Positions 9,658 through 18,438 of a DNA stretch of 64,000 bases are shown here, piece by piece. The position numbers and the translations under genes were made by a program. Under the pieces are notes generated by a model. That model was not told the DNA's origin. It ran no database searches and saw nothing but the letters and a program-made list of their open reading frames with translations. Every line of letters begins with the position of its first letter. The stretch's first letter is position 1. Origin of the DNA: Limnobaculum zhutongyuii (GTDB lineage: Bacteria; Pseudomonadota; Gammaproteobacteria; Enterobacterales; Enterobacteriaceae); the NCBI RefSeq assembly GCF_004295645.1, contig NZ_CP034752.1, positions 3,596,001 to 3,660,000 on the forward strand, in the 5' to 3' direction.

Positions 9658-9914
9658 GAAAACCTCCAAGTTTCTCAATATAATGACCAGAAATGGGCAG
9701 CCGTCAGACACGACAACTCCCCTAATTTTGTGCTTTCAGCTATGGATTATCTTCCTGCAAGGAAATGACCTGAATCGATAAGCATACGAAGCGTCGGCTA
9801 TTCTAGCAGATTTTAGCCATCTTGATCAGACGTCAGTGATGATTTATTCAACATTATTTGTAGGGGGTTTAAAATCCTGCAAAATAACGCGGAAATTTCT
9901 TTTGATTTGTCCCA
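9658..9914 (-). promoter_or_regulatory. Upstream region of sspA
   Basis: This non-coding stretch lies between the rpsI terminator and sspA. A possible minus-strand -10 box, TAGAAT, lies at 9800-9805, but no good -35 is evident. A 73-codon frame on the plus strand here overlaps rpsI and the terminator and is not credible. Confidence 0.4.
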
Positions 9915-9943
9915 TAAAAAAACCCGGTATAAACCGGGTTTTT
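9915..9943 (-). terminator. rplM-rpsI terminator
   Basis: On the minus strand the arms aacccggt and accgggtt with loop ttat are followed by a run of seven T's. It lies 32 bases after the rpsI stop. Confidence 0.92.
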
Positions 9944-9974
9944 AACATTAAGCATCTGCCCGAAGGGCAAACAA

Positions 9975-10367
9975 TTAACGCTTGGAGAACTGTGGACGAC
10001 GGCGTGCTTTACGCAGACCGACTTTCTTACGTTCAACCTTACGAGCATCACGAGTAACAAAACCTGCTTTACGCAGTTCGCTACGCAGTGATTCATCATA
10101 TTCCATCAGTGCACGGGTGATACCGTGACGGATAGCACCAGCTTGACCGGAGATACCACCACCTTTAACAGTGATGTACAGATCCAGTTTCTCAACCATC
10201 TCGACCAGTTCTAACGGCTGACGAACTACCATGCGGGCAGTTTCACGACCGAAGTACTGTTCCAGACTACGCTGGTTAATTACGATATTACCGCTACCCG
10301 GCTTGATAAAGACGCGAGCGGAAGAGCTTTTGCGGCGACCAGTGCCGTAGTATTGATTCTCTGCCAT
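9975..10367 (-). CDS. rpsI: 30S ribosomal protein S9 (uS9)
   Basis: S9 is a small-subunit ribosomal protein whose basic tail reaches the P-site tRNA. The protein is 130 residues, the same as in E. coli. It starts MAENQYYGTGRRKSSSARVF and ends with the conserved basic tail RRRPQFSKR, whose last residues contact the anticodon region. It follows rplM by 15 bases in the standard rplM-rpsI operon. Confidence 0.98.
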   Translation of the reverse strand: MAENQYYGTGRRKSSSARVFIKPGSGNIVINQRSLEQYFGRETARMVVRQPLELVEMVEKLDLYITVKGGGISGQAGAIRHGITRALMEYDESLRSELRKAGFVTRDARKVERKKVGLRKARRRPQFSKR

Positions 10368-10382
10368 TGCCTATAATCCCGA

Positions 10383-10811
10383 TTAAATGTCCAGAACTTG
10401 CGGTTGTTGTGCCGCATGGTTGTGCTCGTTGCCTGCGTAAACTTTCAGTTTACGATACATAGCACGACCCAGCGGGCCCTTAGGCAGCATGCCTTTAACC
10501 GCGATTTCAATCACACGCTCAGGGTGGCGGGCAATCATCTCTTCAAAGGTCGCTTGCTTGATACCACCGATGAAACCAGTGTGGTGATAGTAGATCTTGT
10601 CAGAACGCTTGTTGCCGGTTACAGCAACTTTCTCTGCGTTCAGAACGATGATGTAATCACCAGTATCAACGTGCGGAGTATATTCCGCTTTATGCTTGCC
10701 GCGCAGACGACGAGCCAGTTCAGTAGCAAGACGGCCCAGCGTTTTGCCAGTTGCATCTACAACATACCAGTCACGTTTTACTGTTTCTGGCTTAGCTGAA
10801 AAAGTTTTCAT
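10383..10811 (-). CDS. rplM: 50S ribosomal protein L13 (uL13)
   Basis: L13 is an early-assembly large-subunit protein. The 142-residue product has the conserved start MKTFSAKPETVKRDW, the motif GDYIIVLNAEKVAVTGNK and GMLPKGPLGRAMYRKLKVYAG. It is the first gene of rplM-rpsI. In enterobacteria its mRNA leader is a target of L13 feedback control, and the 5' region here is long enough for that. Confidence 0.98.
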   Translation of the reverse strand: MKTFSAKPETVKRDWYVVDATGKTLGRLATELARRLRGKHKAEYTPHVDTGDYIIVLNAEKVAVTGNKRSDKIYYHHTGFIGGIKQATFEEMIARHPERVIEIAVKGMLPKGPLGRAMYRKLKVYAGNEHNHAAQQPQVLDI

Positions 10812-11017
10812 TTAAATAACTTACCCAATATAAAGTTACACACGTTGGTGAACACCAAAACGTTAAAAACATTGTTGAGGCTCACACGACCAATCGAGTC
10901 CAGCAAACCTACCCCTTCGAGCAGTTAAATGCCGGCACCATTAAAGTTTCTGGGAAAAAAAACTTTGTTGTAACGTGGGGTCGCAAGATTATAGAGAAGT
11001 CGCCCCCAAAGGTCGAC
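10812..11017 (-). promoter_or_regulatory. rplM promoter and L13 leader region
   Basis: On the minus strand a perfect -10 box TATAAT lies at 10988-10993 with a 4-of-6 -35 match (TCGACC) 17 bases upstream at 11011-11016, inside the ggtcgacc palindrome. Transcription would begin near 10981, giving an untranslated leader of about 170 bases before rplM. Enterobacterial L13 leaders bind L13 for autoregulation, so the same role is likely; the RNA fold was not computed. Confidence 0.55.
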
Positions 11018-11060
11018 CTGTTTTTATAGCTAAACCTACTTTATTCACGATTAATTACCC

Positions 11061-11094
11061 AAAAAATTAGCCCGCAGTGGATACCGCGGGCTAA
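11061..11094 (-). terminator. Terminator of the citrate transporter gene
   Basis: On the minus strand ttagcccgc and gcgggctaa form a 9-bp stem with a 10-base loop, followed by a T-rich tail (TTTTTT). It lies 38 bases after the transporter stop. Confidence 0.88.
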
Positions 11095-11132
11095 ACAGTG
11101 GAATGATGTTAACGATTGATCAACTATCGGAC

Positions 11133-12566
11133 TTAGATAATGCCCATGCTGATTAACAGTTCCCACCAGCCCAGGCCAATGGTCATATGAACAAACAGGC
11201 TCAGGAAGGCAATCACACCACCGATAATCCACCATGAACGGATGTCGTTATAACCGGCACCGAACACGATTGGAGCAGCAGCGCCTCCGTAATGGGTCAG
11301 ACTACCACCGTAGGAGTTAGAGAACAGTAACCCTAACGCCAGCAACATTGGAGGCGCACCGGCCACCATACCAACGGTAGCAAATACCGGCACCATGGCT
11401 GCCACATAAGCACCGCCGGAAGCGAACAGATAACGAATGGCAACGCTGATGAACATGATAACAAACAGCGCGGTCATTGCATGGTCACCGAAGGTCAGGT
11501 GCTCACCCATAAAGGTGGCTAACCACGCGAAGAATCCGGTTTTAGTTAATACACCGGACATCCCGATAATACCGCCGTACCAAATCAGCGTGTTCCAACC
11601 GCCCTTATTCTTCAGCACATCATCCCAGGTGACCACACCCAGAATCAACGTAACTGCCATAACACACAGCGCGACAGTAGATGCATCAATGCCGATAAAA
11701 TCAGCGCCAATCCAGCCTGACAGGGCTAATACGAAAATCACACCCAACAGTTTTTCACGCAGCGTCATTGGGCCCAATTTTTCCAGCCCTTCTGCTGCAA
11801 TCTCTTTGTTGTTAACTTTTTTCAGCTCTGGCGGATACATCTTGTAAATCAGATAAGGCGTGATCGCCAACATGATCAACCCAGGAACTGCGGCAGCCAG
11901 TGCCCAGCCAGCCCAGCTCAGTTTAATGTGCAGGATATCTGCCATCATGGCTAATGCCAGCGCGTTAGGCGCCATTGCCGTCAGGAACATATAGCTGGTG
12001 GTTTTAGTCACCATATATACGTTAACCATCAGATAGTGACCCGCTTTACGTGGGCTATCGTTAGGATCGGAACCTAATGCTACGGATACGCTGTTAATAA
12101 TGGGGAATACAATTCCCCCTGCGCGCGCAGTGTTAGACGGGGTTGCCGGAGCAATAAACAGATCGAGAATAGCGGTAACATAGCCTAAACCCAGCGTTGT
12201 TCCCCCCAGTTTACCAATCAGGATATAGGATATTCTTTTGCCCAGACCAGTAATAACGAATGCAGCACTCAGGGTAAACGCAGCAAACACTAACCAGGTT
12301 GTACCGGAGGAATAGCCTTTCAGTACTTCAGATATCTTAATATCTTTACCGCCGTAGAGGCCAATCACCACCGCCGTTGCAGCAATGGTTGCCAGCAAGA
12401 TAACCGGTTCAGAATAGGGTTTTAATACCAAGCCAACGATTGCAGCCAGATAGAGACCAAACAATAGCCAGGCTATCGGCGGTAATCCTGCCGGCGTCGG
12501 TATTAACGCAATAATTATGGGAATGGCTATTAACAGCAATAGCTTCCACATTTTTTCTTTACTCAT
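11133..12566 (-). CDS. DASS-family citrate/dicarboxylate transporter (CitT-like)
   Basis: This is an inner-membrane anion transporter of the divalent anion:sodium symporter family (CitT, TtdT, YflS group), with about 12 hydrophobic spans. The first transport motif is APATPSNTARAGG near residues 140-150 (the SNT substrate signature). The second half has SNSYGGSLTHYGGAAAPIVFGAGY. The chosen ATG (MSKEKMWKLL) has an AGGAG ribosome site; an upstream TTG would be too close to it. It occupies the place of citT at the end of a citC-D-E-F-X-G locus, so citrate uptake in exchange for succinate or another C4 acid is likely. A terminator separates it from prpF, so it has its own promoter. Exact substrates are inferred. 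Confidence 0.85.
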   Translation of the reverse strand: MSKEKMWKLLLLIAIPIIIALIPTPAGLPPIAWLLFGLYLAAIVGLVLKPYSEPVILLATIAATAVVIGLYGGKDIKISEVLKGYSSGTTWLVFAAFTLSAAFVITGLGKRISYILIGKLGGTTLGLGYVTAILDLFIAPATPSNTARAGGIVFPIINSVSVALGSDPNDSPRKAGHYLMVNVYMVTKTTSYMFLTAMAPNALALAMMADILHIKLSWAGWALAAAVPGLIMLAITPYLIYKMYPPELKKVNNKEIAAEGLEKLGPMTLREKLLGVIFVLALSGWIGADFIGIDASTVALCVMAVTLILGVVTWDDVLKNKGGWNTLIWYGGIIGMSGVLTKTGFFAWLATFMGEHLTFGDHAMTALFVIMFISVAIRYLFASGGAYVAAMVPVFATVGMVAGAPPMLLALGLLFSNSYGGSLTHYGGAAAPIVFGAGYNDIRSWWIIGGVIAFLSLFVHMTIGLGWWELLISMGII

Positions 12567-12924
12567 TACTCTCAATCTCCTTAAGATAAAAACAAAATAA
12601 GGGGTACGTGCTTAAATCAACAGAAATAAGCATCAAAGCTATTTATAAAAATCGGCGAACTACTTTTAGTACTCTTTTATTTATTGTTATCGACTTGTTA
12701 TTATCGACACGACTGTCGATATGACTATCTAACCTTAGTAAATAAACCCAATGCCTGAAGGCAAATATATTCTTATCAATTGCATCAGATAATGCGGCAA
12801 ACCAAATAATAATTATGTGACGCAGACTAAATTGAAGTTATAAATTTAATGTTTTTAATTACCATTTTAATTCTTATTAACTTTATATATTTAACTATTC
12901 ATATGAATAAAATTATTCACAAAG
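12567..12924 (-). promoter_or_regulatory. Upstream control region of the citrate transporter
   Basis: No gene is seen. The region is AT-rich and contains a direct repeat ttatcgac (12687-12694 and 12701-12708). An inverted repeat tatcgac-acgact-gtcgata overlaps it at 12702-12721, about 140 bases from the start codon. These look like operator sites for an activator such as CitB, but the protein is unknown. A good AGGAG ribosome site lies just upstream of 12566. Confidence 0.4.
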
Positions 12925-12959
12925 AAAAAATGGCACTTACCAAGGAATAATAAGTGCCA
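12925..12959 (-). terminator. Terminator after prpF
   Basis: On the minus strand tggcactta and taagtgcca pair over 9 bp around an 11-base loop, followed by six T's. It ends the citC-to-prpF transcript and separates it from the transporter gene. Confidence 0.88.
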
Positions 12960-13061
12960 AGACAGAGAAACAAACAGGAGATTAATTATTACCTATCCGA
13001 TTCTATATATTTTCTAATTGTTATTACTTAATTCATAAAGAATATAAAAGATGGTTTACTA

Positions 13062-14207
13062 TTAATTGAAATCGATATCACCCCTCATCAACACACGGGC
13101 AGTTCGATATACCGTTCCGTTTAATACCTTCAGTTCACCGTTCTGGCTTTCTACCTCAGCACTAACCGAAAGAACCCCGCTGCAATGGCCGATATTTAAT
13201 TCATCTTTTTCACTACAGCTTCCGGCGATTTCATGCACCAGCGTTCCGGGAATTTTAGCCGCGACACCAATGCAAACCCCACCAGTAATAGCCAACACCG
13301 GGTGTAATTTTCCCATAGACAGCATTCTGGCCTGAATATCAATGGCGTTTGCCGAAACCGCCTGACCAGACAAACTGGTATAACCCATTGGCGACGCAAT
13401 GAAGCAGAACTTCGGTACTGCCTGACTATTATGTTTGGCGTCATGCATATCTTTCGCCAGCCCAATCAGTACCGCGGCAGCCTCACGAATCGCCAGCATT
13501 CTGTCTAATAGCTTAGCGTTACTGTCGATTTCAGCCGGTAACTCATTACCAGTAAGACCTAAATCAGCAGCTCTGACGAATACCAGAGGATTGGCTGCAT
13601 CAACAATGGTGATCTCTGTTGGCCCATAACCGGGCACATCGATTACATCTTTAGGCTGTCCTGTTGGCAGTAACTTTCCGGTTACCGCGCCACCAGGAGA
13701 GAGAAAATCAAGTTGAATACGGGCGCCGGTACTAGGCACACCGGAAATAGAGAAGTCACCGTTATACACCACTTTCCCAGCTTTAACCGGTACATGGGAG
13801 ACAATGGTTTTTTGCGTATTGGTATTAAAAATTTTAACTTTGGTTACCGGTTCGGTGATTTCATCCACCAGCCCATTTTCAATCGCGAATGGTCCAACAG
13901 CAGAAGAGATATTGCCACAGTTTCCTTTGCGATCTACCGCGTTAGTCGCGGTTTCAACCTGGCAAAAGGTATAGTTGACGCTGTTCTTCTCTCCAGCCCG
14001 CTTACCTACGATCATCGCTTTACTGGTGGTTGACGTCCCGCCACCCATGCCGTTTATTTGTCGTCCGGAAGGATCGCTACTGCCATAAATACGGCACAGT
14101 AACTTATCCTGTTCTGAAACTTCTGGTGGAAGAGAATCCTCCACAAAACAGCCAGCTTTACTGGTTCCCCCGCGCATCCAGAAGCAGGGAATGGTATGAT
14201 TTTCCAC
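13062..14207 (-). CDS. PrpF-family aconitate isomerase-like protein
   Basis: This 381-residue protein belongs to the PrpF family, which has two diaminopimelate-epimerase-like halves. Members isomerise trans/cis-aconitate or 2-methylaconitate, or act as 4-oxalomesaconate tautomerase. Family marks are the start IPCFWMRGGTSKAGCF, NGMGGGTSTTSKAM, and the cysteine-containing loop GNCGNISSAVGPFA. The citrate lyase genes end 22 bases upstream, and the gene lies between citG and the transporter, a place it does not have in E. coli citCDEFXGT. The likely substrate is therefore a tricarboxylate such as trans-aconitate. I see no acnD or prpBCD nearby, so the methylcitrate role is unlikely. Confidence 0.82.
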   Translation of the reverse strand: MENHTIPCFWMRGGTSKAGCFVEDSLPPEVSEQDKLLCRIYGSSDPSGRQINGMGGGTSTTSKAMIVGKRAGEKNSVNYTFCQVETATNAVDRKGNCGNISSAVGPFAIENGLVDEITEPVTKVKIFNTNTQKTIVSHVPVKAGKVVYNGDFSISGVPSTGARIQLDFLSPGGAVTGKLLPTGQPKDVIDVPGYGPTEITIVDAANPLVFVRAADLGLTGNELPAEIDSNAKLLDRMLAIREAAAVLIGLAKDMHDAKHNSQAVPKFCFIASPMGYTSLSGQAVSANAIDIQARMLSMGKLHPVLAITGGVCIGVAAKIPGTLVHEIAGSCSEKDELNIGHCSGVLSVSAEVESQNGELKVLNGTVYRTARVLMRGDIDFN

Positions 14208-14228
14208 GATTAACTCCTCCAGCGATGA

Positions 14229-15146
14229 TTAATTAATATTTTTACTGTGGGACTCAGGAAACTGAGCTAAAAACCAGGTCACAATCAGCAAATCGGCACT
14301 GCCACCAGGGCTTAAATTGCGTTCAATGCACTGCCGATCGAACTCTTTTAGCTTGCTAATGTAATCGGTTTGCATCACACCACCTTCGGCCAAAAACTGC
14401 TGTGCCGTTTGCTGTAACCAGCGCAAACCTTCCGGCCCACCGCGAGAAGCGACGTTGGTGTCGCCATTTACCGCCATCAGGCTGAGTAGTGCCTGCAATA
14501 GGGCGCGTTGTGGGTCAATTCCCTGAGCAATTAAACTTTGATAAACCGGCAATGACGTGGTTTGCACTGACTGAAAACCAGATTCGGCCTCACCACGAGC
14601 ACCAGACAGTCCATACTGCTGATAGAGCCTCTGTCCCGCCGTCAGCGCCTGATTATTCTGTTCCAGTTCACGCATCACCATGCCGTGACTCATGGCCGCG
14701 ACTTCATGACATAGATTTTGCTGGGTAACCGCCTTCTGATTTGAAACCAGCCGCCCCATAGCGGTTGCCAGTAATCCCAGCGAGAAAATAGTGCCTTTGT
14801 GAGTATTTACGCCGGATGTGGCTTTATACATCGAGGCTTCACATGCCATCCCCAGCGGGCGTAAGCCATACAGAATATCGCTGCTGGGCTGCAGATGAGT
14901 GCTCATGCCATATTCGATAAAATAAGGGATCCAGACCCGAATCGCTTCGGCGCTACGGTAGAAATCCGTCAGGTCCATATCTTTATGCGCGCCGTTATTG
15001 CGCATATCCACCAGTCCCGGCTTAGGTGTCAAATTAACTTCATTCAGCATGGCGCTGTTAGCCAGTTGGCTACAGCGGACTACCCAGGGCAGTTTGTTAA
15101 GTTCCAGACGATGAGCGGCATTCGCCGAATTCATTGAACTAAACAT
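14229..15146 (-). CDS. citG: Triphosphoribosyl-dephospho-CoA synthase
   Basis: CitG makes 2'-(5''-triphosphoribosyl)-3'-dephospho-CoA from ATP and dephospho-CoA, the precursor of the citrate lyase prosthetic group. The 305-residue protein has the family motifs EVNLTPKPGLVDMRNNGAHKD, GVNTHKGTIFSLGLL, NGDTNVASRGG and CIERNLSPGGSADLLI. The start at 15146 overlaps citX by eight bases; a second ATG at 15134 is possible. Length and motifs match stand-alone CitG, not the CitXG fusion of some lactic acid bacteria. Confidence 0.95.
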   Translation of the reverse strand: MFSSMNSANAAHRLELNKLPWVVRCSQLANSAMLNEVNLTPKPGLVDMRNNGAHKDMDLTDFYRSAEAIRVWIPYFIEYGMSTHLQPSSDILYGLRPLGMACEASMYKATSGVNTHKGTIFSLGLLATAMGRLVSNQKAVTQQNLCHEVAAMSHGMVMRELEQNNQALTAGQRLYQQYGLSGARGEAESGFQSVQTTSLPVYQSLIAQGIDPQRALLQALLSLMAVNGDTNVASRGGPEGLRWLQQTAQQFLAEGGVMQTDYISKLKEFDRQCIERNLSPGGSADLLIVTWFLAQFPESHSKNIN

Positions 15147-15669
15147 GATTGATTAAATCCTCCATCGCCTGATGCAGCGCCGGTACGGAATGGGTGCGTT
15201 CACGGGCGCAAATTCGCGCATCGCGGGAGCAGAGAAAACACTGTCTTGGTGCGATATTCATTGACTGGCGGGAGATGATGCCTTCGCTGCCGATCACATC
15301 AATATCCCACAGGCGACCAACCGTACTTTGCTCTTCACTTTCTACGCAAGCACGCTTAACTTCTCTGGCATCATGACCTATTGCTATCAGCCCCTCCGGG
15401 CCGGTTGGCAAACAAAACACTGCCTTATCAACAACATTCCATTTCTGCTGCTGACATAATTTGTCTAACGTTTGCCAGGCCAGATTGAAGGCCTGGCGCA
15501 CTACTGTGCTGTCCTTAATTTCACCCGGAACCACAACAGTTAACGAAATCAGGGTGGTTTGATGTTTAGCTAACCAGAGCTGCTGCCGTTCCTGGCGAGC
15601 TTCTCTGCTCAACAACACCTCTTCCAGCGTGACTTTGTGATAACTCGCCTGTTCCGGGAGAATATTCAT
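15139..15669 (-). CDS. citX: Apo-citrate lyase phosphoribosyl-dephospho-CoA transferase
   Basis: CitX transfers the triphosphoribosyl-dephospho-CoA made by CitG onto the acyl carrier subunit CitD, giving holo-citrate lyase. The 176-residue protein has VTLEEVLLSREARQERQ at the N terminus, the central GRLWDIDVIGSEGIISRQSM and the cysteine-rich PRQCFLCSRDARICARERTH typical of CitX. It lies seven bases after citF and overlaps citG, so it is part of the same operon. Confidence 0.95.
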   Translation of the reverse strand: MNILPEQASYHKVTLEEVLLSREARQERQQLWLAKHQTTLISLTVVVPGEIKDSTVVRQAFNLAWQTLDKLCQQQKWNVVDKAVFCLPTGPEGLIAIGHDAREVKRACVESEEQSTVGRLWDIDVIGSEGIISRQSMNIAPRQCFLCSRDARICARERTHSVPALHQAMEDLINHV

Positions 15670-15676
15670 TGCACGA

Positions 15677-17233
15677 TTACTCTTTTATCTGATTAACAAC
15701 ATCAATCACTGAGCCATCGCGATAGCGAACCACTGCCACCACCCGATCGGTAAACTCAATCGGTTTAGGCTTACCGGTTAGCATTAATGCGCGCTGATAC
15801 AGGTCATTAATACTGACAATATCCATACCGGCTTTTTGCAACCGTTCTGCCAGTTCAGGACGTGCGGGGTTAACGGCAATACCATGATCGGTAACCAGAA
15901 TATCGATACTGCTTCCCGGTGTGATTAAGGTTGTTACCTGCTCAACGATGGTTGGAATACGTCCACGGACCAGCGGTGCCACGATAATCGATAGCTTGGA
16001 AGCCGCGGCGGTATCGCAGTGTCCACCAGACGCACCGCGCAATACACCATCCGAACCGGTGAGTACGTTGATATTGAACTGGGTATCAATTTCCAGAGCA
16101 CTCAGGATCACCACATCCAGATGGTCAACGGAAGCGCCTTTGGAAGTGAAGTTAGCGTATTGGTTAGCGCTGATCTCAACGTGATTTGGATTACGCGCCA
16201 GTGATGCCGCAGCGCCACTGTCAAAGCTTTGCACATCCAGCAGCTTGTCGATAAGCCCCTTCTCATGCAGGTCAACCATGGCCGCCGTGATACCACCTAA
16301 AGCAAAACCGGCAGTAATATTCTGGCTGCGCATTTTGTTTTCCAGAAAACGCACTACCGCCAGCGAAGCACCACCGGTACCGGTTTGCATCGAGAAACCC
16401 TGTTTGAAATAGCCAGAGTTAATGATCACTTCAGCCGCTCTGAGGGCAATCAGCAGTTCACGTGGGTTGGTGGTCATGCGCGTGGCATCCGCACCAATCT
16501 TATCCGCATCACCGACGCGATCGACCTGTACAATTAGATCGACCTGATCCTGACAAATACTCAGCGGATGGTGTGGGTAAGGCAGGATATCTTCCGTCAA
16601 CAGCACCACAGTTTTAGCGTGTTCAGCATCAACCCGACCATAACCCAGCGAGCCACAACAGGCTTTGCCGGTGAATCCGTTGGCATTACCAAACTCATCG
16701 CATGCTGGAACCCCAAGGAAAGCCACATCAATGCTTAATTCCCCTGACTCCACCAGATTAACGCGGCCGCCGTGAGAGTGAACCTGAACCGGCTCTTTTA
16801 ATAAACCACGGGAAATCTCTTCAGCCAGTGGCCCGCGTAGACCAGAAGTATAGATACGGGTCACCACACCATTGCGGATATGTTCAATCAGCGGAGAGTG
16901 GCAGCCAGCCAGCGAACTGGAGGCCAGCGTCAGGTTTTTGAACCCCATGGCGGCGATTTGAGCCATGACTAAATTGACGGTTAAATCCCCACCGCGAAAA
17001 GCATGGTGGAAAGAGATAGTCATGCCGTCCTGCAAGCCGGAACGGCGAATCGCATCTTCCAGAGAATTACAGATTTTCTTATCTCTTGGTTTTTTCGATT
17101 GCAGATTAGCCTTGGAAACATCGCAGAAAGGCGATAGTTTCAATGGAGCTTTAGCCCCGGATTCTTCATCAAAGTCATTAAGTTGCTGAATCAGGCTATT
17201 ACATAAATTCGTTACACGTTGTTGGCGAGCCAT
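15677..17233 (-). CDS. citF: Citrate lyase alpha subunit (citrate:acetyl-ACP transferase)
   Basis: CitF transfers the acetyl group between the acyl carrier subunit and citrate, forming citryl-ACP and acetate. The 518-residue protein is nearly identical in layout to E. coli CitF: SGLQDGMTISFHHAFRGGDLTVN, YTSGLRGPLAEEISRG, FGNANGFTGKACCGSLGY and VLRGASGGHCDTAAAS. I place the start at the ATG at 17233 because GAGG sits eight bases before it; an upstream in-frame GTG at 17242 overlaps that ribosome site. It lies between citE and citX. Confidence 0.96.
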   Translation of the reverse strand: MARQQRVTNLCNSLIQQLNDFDEESGAKAPLKLSPFCDVSKANLQSKKPRDKKICNSLEDAIRRSGLQDGMTISFHHAFRGGDLTVNLVMAQIAAMGFKNLTLASSSLAGCHSPLIEHIRNGVVTRIYTSGLRGPLAEEISRGLLKEPVQVHSHGGRVNLVESGELSIDVAFLGVPACDEFGNANGFTGKACCGSLGYGRVDAEHAKTVVLLTEDILPYPHHPLSICQDQVDLIVQVDRVGDADKIGADATRMTTNPRELLIALRAAEVIINSGYFKQGFSMQTGTGGASLAVVRFLENKMRSQNITAGFALGGITAAMVDLHEKGLIDKLLDVQSFDSGAAASLARNPNHVEISANQYANFTSKGASVDHLDVVILSALEIDTQFNINVLTGSDGVLRGASGGHCDTAAASKLSIIVAPLVRGRIPTIVEQVTTLITPGSSIDILVTDHGIAVNPARPELAERLQKAGMDIVSINDLYQRALMLTGKPKPIEFTDRVVAVVRYRDGSVIDVVNQIKE

Positions 17234-17248
17234 TATTTTCACCTCATC

Positions 17249-18145
17249 TTATTCTTCACGAACGCCGGAAAGCGCTGCGCGTTGTACCACCAGACGAGCA
17301 CGTTCAATAATCGGGCCGTCAATCATTTTGCCATTAAGAGAAACCACACCCAGACCTTCAGCTGCCGCAGCTTCTGCCGCTTCAATCACTCGCTGAGCAT
17401 ATTCCAGCTCTTTGGTAGTTGGCGCGTAAAGGTTGTGAAGAAGTTCTATTTGACGAGGGTTAATCAGCGATTTGCCATCAAAGCCTAATTGCTTAATATG
17501 AGCCGCTTCATTCAGGAAGCCCTGCTCGTTATTGGCATCGGAATAGACGGTATCAAATGCCGCAATTCCCGCCGCACGAGCCGCCTGCAGGATAGAGCAA
17601 CGGGCAAACAATAACTCAATACCTTCCGGTGAGCGTTCGGTACGCAGGTTGCGCACATAGTCCTCAGCACCTAGTGCAATACCAATCAGACGTGGAGAAG
17701 CCAGAGCAATATCAACGGCATTATTGATGCCTTCCGCAGATTCAATCGCCGCCATCATTCCGGTGCTACCCACTTCCCGACCGCATTCAGCTTCAATGCG
17801 AGCGATCTGTTGCTCCATATCAACAACATCCTGGGCGCTATCGGTTTTCGGTAAGCGAACGATATCAACGCCACCGCGTACTACCGCTTCAAGATCTTTA
17901 ATACCAAATTCAGAATCCAGTGCATTTACCCGCACAACGGTTTCAATCTTCTGATACATCGGGTGTTGCAGCGCATGAAATACCAGTAAACGCGCAGCAT
18001 CTTTTTCTCTCAATGCTACCGAGTCTTCCAGGTCAAACATGATGGCATCAGCAGAATAAATAAAAGAGTTACTCACCATGGCGGCATTCGCACCAGGAAC
18101 AAACAGCATACTGCGGCGGACCCGCTGCTTTAGAGCTGGATTCAT
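17249..18145 (-). CDS. citE: Citrate lyase beta subunit (citryl-ACP lyase)
   Basis: CitE cleaves citryl-ACP to oxaloacetate and acetyl-ACP, using magnesium in a TIM barrel. The protein has MLFVPGANAAMVSNSFIY near the N terminus, the acidic metal-site motif DAIMFDLEDSVALREKD, MMAAIESAEGINNAV, and GALGAEDYVR-like GIALGAEDYVRNLRTERSPEG. The start at 18145 overlaps the citD stop as ATGA with a G-rich ribosome site inside citD, so the two are translationally coupled; a GTG 15 bases upstream is less likely. Confidence 0.96.
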   Translation of the reverse strand: MNPALKQRVRRSMLFVPGANAAMVSNSFIYSADAIMFDLEDSVALREKDAARLLVFHALQHPMYQKIETVVRVNALDSEFGIKDLEAVVRGGVDIVRLPKTDSAQDVVDMEQQIARIEAECGREVGSTGMMAAIESAEGINNAVDIALASPRLIGIALGAEDYVRNLRTERSPEGIELLFARCSILQAARAAGIAAFDTVYSDANNEQGFLNEAAHIKQLGFDGKSLINPRQIELLHNLYAPTTKELEYAQRVIEAAEAAAAEGLGVVSLNGKMIDGPIIERARLVVQRAALSGVREE

Positions 18146-18438
18146 TTTAATGCCCCCCACGGAAGTTCTTTGCTGTCGCTGGCTCTTAACAACACGGTTT
18201 GCAGACGAGCACGTAAAATGCAGTCAAGAGCGCCTTTATCATCGATAATCAGTTGAACGCCCGTTACACCCAGTTTGGATAATGTATCCATCACGGTTTC
18301 CCGGATGGCATCACCAAACTGTTTTTCCACGCTGCTGTTTAACTGCAGATCGATCTCCGACCCTCCAATGGGTGCGATCCGTACCATGACATCACTTGAT
18401 TCAAGTGTGCCGGCAACGGCTTCTTTTACAATTTTCAT
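18142..18438 (-). CDS. citD: Citrate lyase acyl carrier protein (gamma subunit)
   Basis: CitD is the small acyl carrier subunit of citrate lyase that carries the phosphoribosyl-dephospho-CoA arm. The 98-residue product has the attachment serine at position 14 in AVAGTLESSDVMVRI, as in characterised CitD, followed by the conserved VMVRIAPIGGSEIDLQLNSSVEKQFG. It overlaps citC by four bases and citE by four bases, in keeping with a tightly coupled operon. Confidence 0.96.
   Translation of the reverse strand: MKIVKEAVAGTLESSDVMVRIAPIGGSEIDLQLNSSVEKQFGDAIRETVMDTLSKLGVTGVQLIIDDKGALDCILRARLQTVLLRASDSKELPWGALK

Noticed and set aside
11437..11847. A 136-codon plus-strand frame inside the citrate transporter gene
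   Set aside because: The minus-strand transporter is complete and conserved; this frame lacks coding features.
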